NCBI RefSeq assembly: GCF_016598485.1
Contig: NZ_JAEMUW010000001.1
Coordinates: forward strand, 1 to 64,000
DNA: 64,000 nucleotides
Direction of reading: 5' to 3'
Origin: Micromonospora coerulea
Lineage (GTDB): Bacteria; Actinomycetota; Actinomycetes; Mycobacteriales; Micromonosporaceae
The notes under the pieces are model-generated. The model had not been told where the DNA came from, ran no database searches, and saw only the letters and a list, made by a program, of their open reading frames with translations. Position 1 is the stretch's first letter, and the number at the start of each line of letters is the position of its first letter. The position numbers were made by a program, and so were the translations under genes. This document shows positions 60,543-64,000 of this stretch, one piece after another.

Positions 60543-60548
60543 CAGGAT
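60543..60548 (+). promoter_or_regulatory. Leaderless -10 element CAGGAT before nuoI
   Basis: CAGGAT ends seven bases before ATG 60556. An ATG at 60547 overlaps it and is less likely to be the start. Confidence 0.4.
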
Positions 60549-60555
60549 GGGCGGC

Positions 60556-61134
60556 ATGAGCGACCGCAGCGGTATGCCCGGCGAAGGGCTGGTGAAGGGG
60601 CTGGCGGTCACGTTGAAGACGATGACCAGCCGCTCGACCACCCAGCAGTACCCGGATGTCGCCCCCGAGCTGCCACCCCGCTCCCGCGGCGTGATCGCGT
60701 TGCTGGAGGAGAACTGCACCGTCTGCATGCTCTGCGCCCGCGAGTGTCCGGACTGGTGCATCTACATCGACTCGCACAAGGAGGAGGTGGCGGTGCCCGG
60801 CGCCGCCCGCCCCCGCCAGCGCAACGTGCTCGACAAGTTCGACATCGACTTCTCGCTCTGCATGTACTGCGGCATCTGCGTCGAGGTCTGCCCCTTCGAC
60901 GCGCTCTACTGGACCCCGGAGTTCGAGTACGCCGAGTACGACATCAAGGACCTGCTGCACGACAAGGACCACCTCGGCGAGTGGATGGCCACCGTCCCGC
61001 CGCCGCCGGCGCACGACCCGCACGGCGACCCGTCGAAGGAGGAGACCACCGCCGCCCGCAAGGCCGTGGCTCCGGCCCGCCCCGCCGCCGTACGCCCCAA
61101 GCCCGGTCCCGCCGCCGGAGGCACGACCCCATGA
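60556..61134 (+). CDS. nuoI: NADH-quinone oxidoreductase subunit I (second cluster)
   Basis: A 192-residue ferredoxin-like subunit with two 4Fe-4S motifs, [12 protein letters not shown] and [12 protein letters not shown], carrying the N6a/N6b relay between the peripheral arm and NuoB. An amphipathic N-terminus ([17 protein letters not shown]) docks it to the membrane arm. The C-terminal 40 residues are a Pro/Ala tail. Its stop overlaps the nuoJ start (ATGA). A possible start upstream at 60547 would add three residues. Confidence 0.95.
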   Translation: MSDRSGMPGEGLVKGLAVTLKTMTSRSTTQQYPDVAPELPPRSRGVIALLEENCTVCMLCARECPDWCIYIDSHKEEVAVPGAARPRQRNVLDKFDIDFSLCMYCGICVEVCPFDALYWTPEFEYAEYDIKDLLHDKDHLGEWMATVPPPPAHDPHGDPSKEETTAARKAVAPARPAAVRPKPGPAAGGTTP

Positions 61135-61673
61135 CGGGTGCGGACCTGCTGCTGCTCGCGCTCGGCGCGGTCGCGGTCGGGGCGGGTGTGCTCGTGGTGG
61201 GCACGAAGCACCTGGTCCGGGCCGGCCTCTACCTGGTGGTCTGCCTGGGCGCGCTGGCCGGCGACTACCTGGTGCTGACCGCCGAGCTGGTGGCCTGGGT
61301 GCAGGTGCTGATCTACGTCGGCGCGGTGGTGGTGCTGCTGCTCTTCGCGGTGATGCTGACCCGCGCCCCGATCGGCGCCTCCGACGACCTGGACCGGCCC
61401 GGCTGGCCGGCCGCGCTGATCGGTGGAGGCAGCGGGCTGGGCCTGGCCGTGCTGCTGGTCGACGCGTTCCGCTGGTCCCGGGTGGAGCTGCCCGCCGCGG
61501 GCACCGCCGACCGCCTCGGCGAGCAGGTCTTCCGCTCGTGGGTGCTGCCCTTCGAGGTGCTGTCGGTGCTGCTGCTCGCCGCTCTGGTCGGCGCGATCGT
61601 GCTGTCCCGCCCCGACATCGGCCGGTCGGGCCCGACTGCCGGATCCGCCGTCGAGGAGGGTGGTCGCGGGTGA
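61131..61673 (+). CDS. nuoJ: NADH-quinone oxidoreductase subunit J (second cluster)
   Basis: A 180-residue membrane subunit with five helices: [40 protein letters not shown] and the family core [20 protein letters not shown] with its conserved Tyr and Gly. It lies in the proton-channel arm. ATG 61131 overlaps the nuoI stop, and its own stop overlaps nuoK. Confidence 0.95.
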   Translation: MTGADLLLLALGAVAVGAGVLVVGTKHLVRAGLYLVVCLGALAGDYLVLTAELVAWVQVLIYVGAVVVLLLFAVMLTRAPIGASDDLDRPGWPAALIGGGSGLGLAVLLVDAFRWSRVELPAAGTADRLGEQVFRSWVLPFEVLSVLLLAALVGAIVLSRPDIGRSGPTAGSAVEEGGRG

Positions 61674-62110
61674 GGCCCGTCGTCCCGTACGTCACCGCGG
61701 CCGTCCTCTTCGGCCTGGGCGTCTACGGCGTGCTGCGCCGCCGCAACGCGGTGCTGGTGCTGATGGCCGTCGAGCTGATGCTGAACGCGGTCAACCTGAT
61801 CCTGGTCACCGCGGACACCACCGTCCGGGCGCAGCTGCCGCACGCCGGCCAGGTCTTCGCGCTCTTCGTGATCGTGCTGGCCGCCGCCGAGATCGGCGTG
61901 GGGCTGGCCATCGTGCTCCAGCTTTACCGGCTGCGGGCCAGCGTCGCCGTCGACGAGGTGCCGCTCACCGAAGCCCCGGCCGAGGCGGGGTCGCCCTCGG
62001 CGGGCCCCTCCGCCAGCTCGACCCCGGTCGGCGCGGCCGCCGGTCCCGCCGGAGCGCTCGTCGACGGTGGTCACCGTCCCGGTTCCAGCGACGGGTCGGA
62101 GGTGCGCTGA
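61670..62110 (+). CDS. nuoK: NADH-quinone oxidoreductase subunit K (second cluster)
   Basis: A 146-residue subunit with three helices and a long disordered tail (about 90-146). AVELMLNAVNLILV contains the conserved membrane Glu of the proton path, and VFALFVIVLAAAEIGVGLAI holds the second Glu. GTG 61670 overlaps the nuoJ stop and has GAGGAGGG upstream. NuoK is normally about 100 residues, so the tail is an extension. The stop overlaps the nuoL start (TGATG). Confidence 0.95.
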   Translation: MRPVVPYVTAAVLFGLGVYGVLRRRNAVLVLMAVELMLNAVNLILVTADTTVRAQLPHAGQVFALFVIVLAAAEIGVGLAIVLQLYRLRASVAVDEVPLTEAPAEAGSPSAGPSASSTPVGAAAGPAGALVDGGHRPGSSDGSEVR

Positions 62111-64000
62111 TGAGCGAGGGTCTGGGGCGGCTGGCGTGGTTCGTACCGCTGCTGCCCGGCCTGCCCCTGGCTGCCGGGCTGATCGGGTTGCTGCTGCCGC
62201 CGTCGCCGCGCGGCGCGGCGACCGGCGAGGACCGGGCCCGGAAGGTGGCGATCGTCCTCGGCGTGGCCGGGGCGGCCGGGGCGCTGCTGGTGGCGCTCGC
62301 CCTGCTCAGCCGGGTTGATCACCTGGTCGAGGGCTCGACCAGCTGGGTCGACCTGGGCGGTCTGCAGGTCACCCTCGGCTACCGGCTGGACGGGGTCGCC
62401 GTGCTGGTCGCCACGGCGGTGGCCACGGTGGCCCTGGCCGTGCAGGTCTATTCGATCGGCTATCTGCGGCGCGGGCCGCACGACGACGTCGAGGTGGACC
62501 ACCGCTATCCGCCGTACGCGGCGCAGATCAGCCTCTTCACCGCCGCGATGCTGGTGGTGGTGATCGCCGGCGATCTGATCATGCTGCTGGTCGGCTGGGA
62601 GGTGATGGGCATCTGCTCCTACCTGCTCATCGCGCACGACCGCCGGCTGCCCGAGGCGCCCGCCGCCGCGGTGAAGGCGTTCCTGGTCACCCGGGTGGGT
62701 GACGTCGGCTTCCTGCTCGGCATCGCGTTGCTCGGCGTCTCCGCCGGCAGCTTCAAGATCGCCGACGTGCTGGCCCACGACCACTCCACCGGTACGCTCA
62801 CCGCCGCCTGCCTGCTGCTGCTCGCCGGGGTGGCCGGCAAGAGCGCCCAGTTCCCGCTGCACACCTGGCTGCCCGACGCGATGGCCGGCCCCACTCCGAT
62901 CTCCGCGCTGATCCACGCCGCCACCATGGTCGCCGCCGGCGTGTACGCGGTGGCCCGGCTCTTCCCGCTCTTCGAACGCGCCCCGGTCGCGCTCGCGGTG
63001 CTCGGGGTGATGGCGGCGATCACCCTGCTGCTCGGCGCCCTCGCGGCCACCGCGCAGGACGACATCAAGCGGGTGCTGGCCTGGTCGACGGTCTCCCAGA
63101 TCGGCTACATGACCGGCGCGCTCGCCGTCGGCGCCCCCACGGCCGCGCTGTTCCACCTGCTCAGCCACGCCGCGTTCAAGGCGCTGCTCTTCCTCGCCGC
63201 CGGCGCGGTGATCCACGCCGTGGGCACCACGCTGATGTCCCGGATGGGCGGGCTGCGCGCCACCATGCCGGTGACCTTCTGGTGCACGCTGGTCGGGCTC
63301 GGCGCGCTCGCCGGGCTGCCCCCGCTGTCCGGCTTCTGGAGCAAGGACGGCGTGCTCGCCGCCGCCGAGGCCGCCGCGCTGGACGGCGCCGGCCCGGCCC
63401 CGCAGTGGGTCGGCTGGCTGGTCTGGCTGGCCGGGCTGCTCGGCGTCGCCGTCACCGCCTGGTACGCCACCCGCCTGCTGCTGCGCACCTTCTTCGGCAC
63501 CACCCGGATCCCGTTGGCCCACCCGCACGACCCACCCGGGTCGATGCGCTGGCCGGTGCTGCTGCTCGCCGTGCCGGCCGCGCTGCTCGGGCTGGCCGCC
63601 TTCTGGCCGCCGTTCGCCGACCGGATCTCCGCGCCGATCACCGCGGCCGAGGGGAACGACTTCGATGTCTCCCTGGTCCACCTCGGTCCGGCGCTGCTGC
63701 TGCCGCTCGTCCTGCTGCTCGTCGGCGCGGGCGTCGCCGGGGCCGGCTGGCGCCGGGACCCGGTCGCCGACCCGGCCCGCTTCCTGGGTCCGCTGCGGCC
63801 GGTCTTCGCCCGGGCGTTCCGGCTCGACGACGTCCAGCACACCCTCGTCGTACGCCCGACGACGGCGCTCGCCCGGGCCGCGCGTACCGGGGACGAGCTG
63901 GGGGTGGACGGCCTGGTGGAGGGCACTGGTCGCGCTGCGGTGGGGCTGGGCGGCGGGCTGGCCGCGCTGCACCGGGCGGCCCTGCCCCGGGCCGCGGCCG
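62110..64000 (+). CDS. nuoL: NADH-quinone oxidoreductase subunit L, 3' end outside the window
   Basis: An open frame of 630 codons starts at ATG 62110 and runs off the window without a stop. It is NuoL, the antiporter-like proton-pumping subunit: helix 5 Glu in LLVGWEVMGICSYLLI, the conserved Lys in VAGKSAQFPLHTWLPDAMAG, HAATMVAAGVYAVARL, QDDIKRVLAWSTVSQIGYM and LSHAAFKALLFLAAGAVIHA. It is coupled to nuoK by a one-base overlap. nuoM and nuoN are expected downstream. Confidence 0.95.
   Translation, partial: MSEGLGRLAWFVPLLPGLPLAAGLIGLLLPPSPRGAATGEDRARKVAIVLGVAGAAGALLVALALLSRVDHLVEGSTSWVDLGGLQVTLGYRLDGVAVLVATAVATVALAVQVYSIGYLRRGPHDDVEVDHRYPPYAAQISLFTAAMLVVVIAGDLIMLLVGWEVMGICSYLLIAHDRRLPEAPAAAVKAFLVTRVGDVGFLLGIALLGVSAGSFKIADVLAHDHSTGTLTAACLLLLAGVAGKSAQFPLHTWLPDAMAGPTPISALIHAATMVAAGVYAVARLFPLFERAPVALAVLGVMAAITLLLGALAATAQDDIKRVLAWSTVSQIGYMTGALAVGAPTAALFHLLSHAAFKALLFLAAGAVIHAVGTTLMSRMGGLRATMPVTFWCTLVGLGALAGLPPLSGFWSKDGVLAAAEAAALDGAGPAPQWVGWLVWLAGLLGVAVTAWYATRLLLRTFFGTTRIPLAHPHDPPGSMRWPVLLLAVPAALLGLAAFWPPFADRISAPITAAEGNDFDVSLVHLGPALLLPLVLLLVGAGVAGAGWRRDPVADPARFLGPLRPVFARAFRLDDVQHTLVVRPTTALARAARTGDELGVDGLVEGTGRAAVGLGGGLAALHRAALPRAAA

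Noticed and set aside
60387-60555. Short forward peptide between the SnoaL-like gene and nuoI
   Set aside because: The frame has no ribosome-binding site and an Arg/Pro composition typical of non-coding GC-rich DNA.

Overview
The window is a very GC-rich actinobacterial chromosome segment. Frequent GTG and TTG starts, Ala/Arg/Pro-rich proteins, branched secretory leaders, DivIVA-domain proteins, a mycothiol-type glutathionyl-hydroquinone-reductase homologue and a partial second complex I cluster all point to Micromonosporaceae, most likely Micromonospora or a close relative (inference from gene style; no species call is possible from sequence reading alone). I support about 62 protein genes. 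I found no tRNA, rRNA, CRISPR array, insertion sequence or replication origin.

Layout. 0.2-1.05 kb: aldo/keto reductase, followed by about 740 bases of gene-poor DNA with one possible 41-residue ORF. 1.8-4.2 kb: membrane M28 peptidase, divergent from a signalling operon (4.5-8.8 kb: response-regulator/PP2C phosphatase, CHASE3 histidine kinase, single-domain response regulator, inositol-monophosphatase-like enzyme). 9.1-13.4 kb: secreted coiled-coil protein, membrane-anchored spermidine-synthase-like protein, and a Ser/Thr kinase with an extracellular CBM2-like domain. 13.4-15.5 kb: Trk/Ktr potassium channel pair. 15.5-18.0 kb: secreted glycerophosphodiesterase, a structured intergenic region, a mini-GntR regulator and a DivIVA-type pair. 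18.3-23.0 kb: complete five-gene branched-chain amino-acid (Liv) ABC transporter. 23.0-28.0 kb: lipoprotein, membrane-bound SARP-like regulator, RecQ helicase fused to a phosphoribosyltransferase-like domain. 28.1-31.2 kb: CopZ and a His-rich partner, XRE regulator, SAM methyltransferase.

31.4-42.2 kb is a block whose order (DEAD-box helicase, ferritin-like protein, DUF3107, TetR, Pro-rich protein, alpha/beta hydrolase, two DUF3152 proteins, MoeZ) resembles the rhlE-to-moeB1 neighbourhood of Mycobacterium tuberculosis (Rv3211 back to Rv3206c, from memory). 42.3-49 kb: terpene-cyclase-repeat protein, ProA, ProB, an alkyltransferase-like repair protein, an MFS transporter and a PLP decarboxylase. 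49-52.1 kb: a SigE-type ECF sigma factor, a coupled membrane protein and a secreted protein sharing an Ig-like segment.

52.2-64 kb holds a scattered second NADH dehydrogenase cluster: nuoB, then a glucuronyl C5-epimerase-like protein, a DUF2252 protein and a sugar/alcohol dehydrogenase, then nuoC-nuoH, then a GST-like reductase and a SnoaL-like protein, then nuoI-J-K-L, with nuoL running off the end. No nuoA, D, E, F or G is visible, so any working complex would need subunits encoded elsewhere.

Two general features stand out. Many genes have a TANNNT -10 hexamer 6-8 bases before the start codon, the signature of leaderless transcription. Several genes are unusual domain fusions (kinase-CBM2, SARP-membrane-HhH, RecQ-PRTase, membrane-spermidine synthase). 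The best candidates for new biology are a long wobble-compensated RNA hairpin at 16.85 kb with a competing pairing, the paired operator-like repeats of the mini-GntR gene, the paired DUF3152 proteins with a metzincin-like motif, and the sigma factor/Ig-like module.
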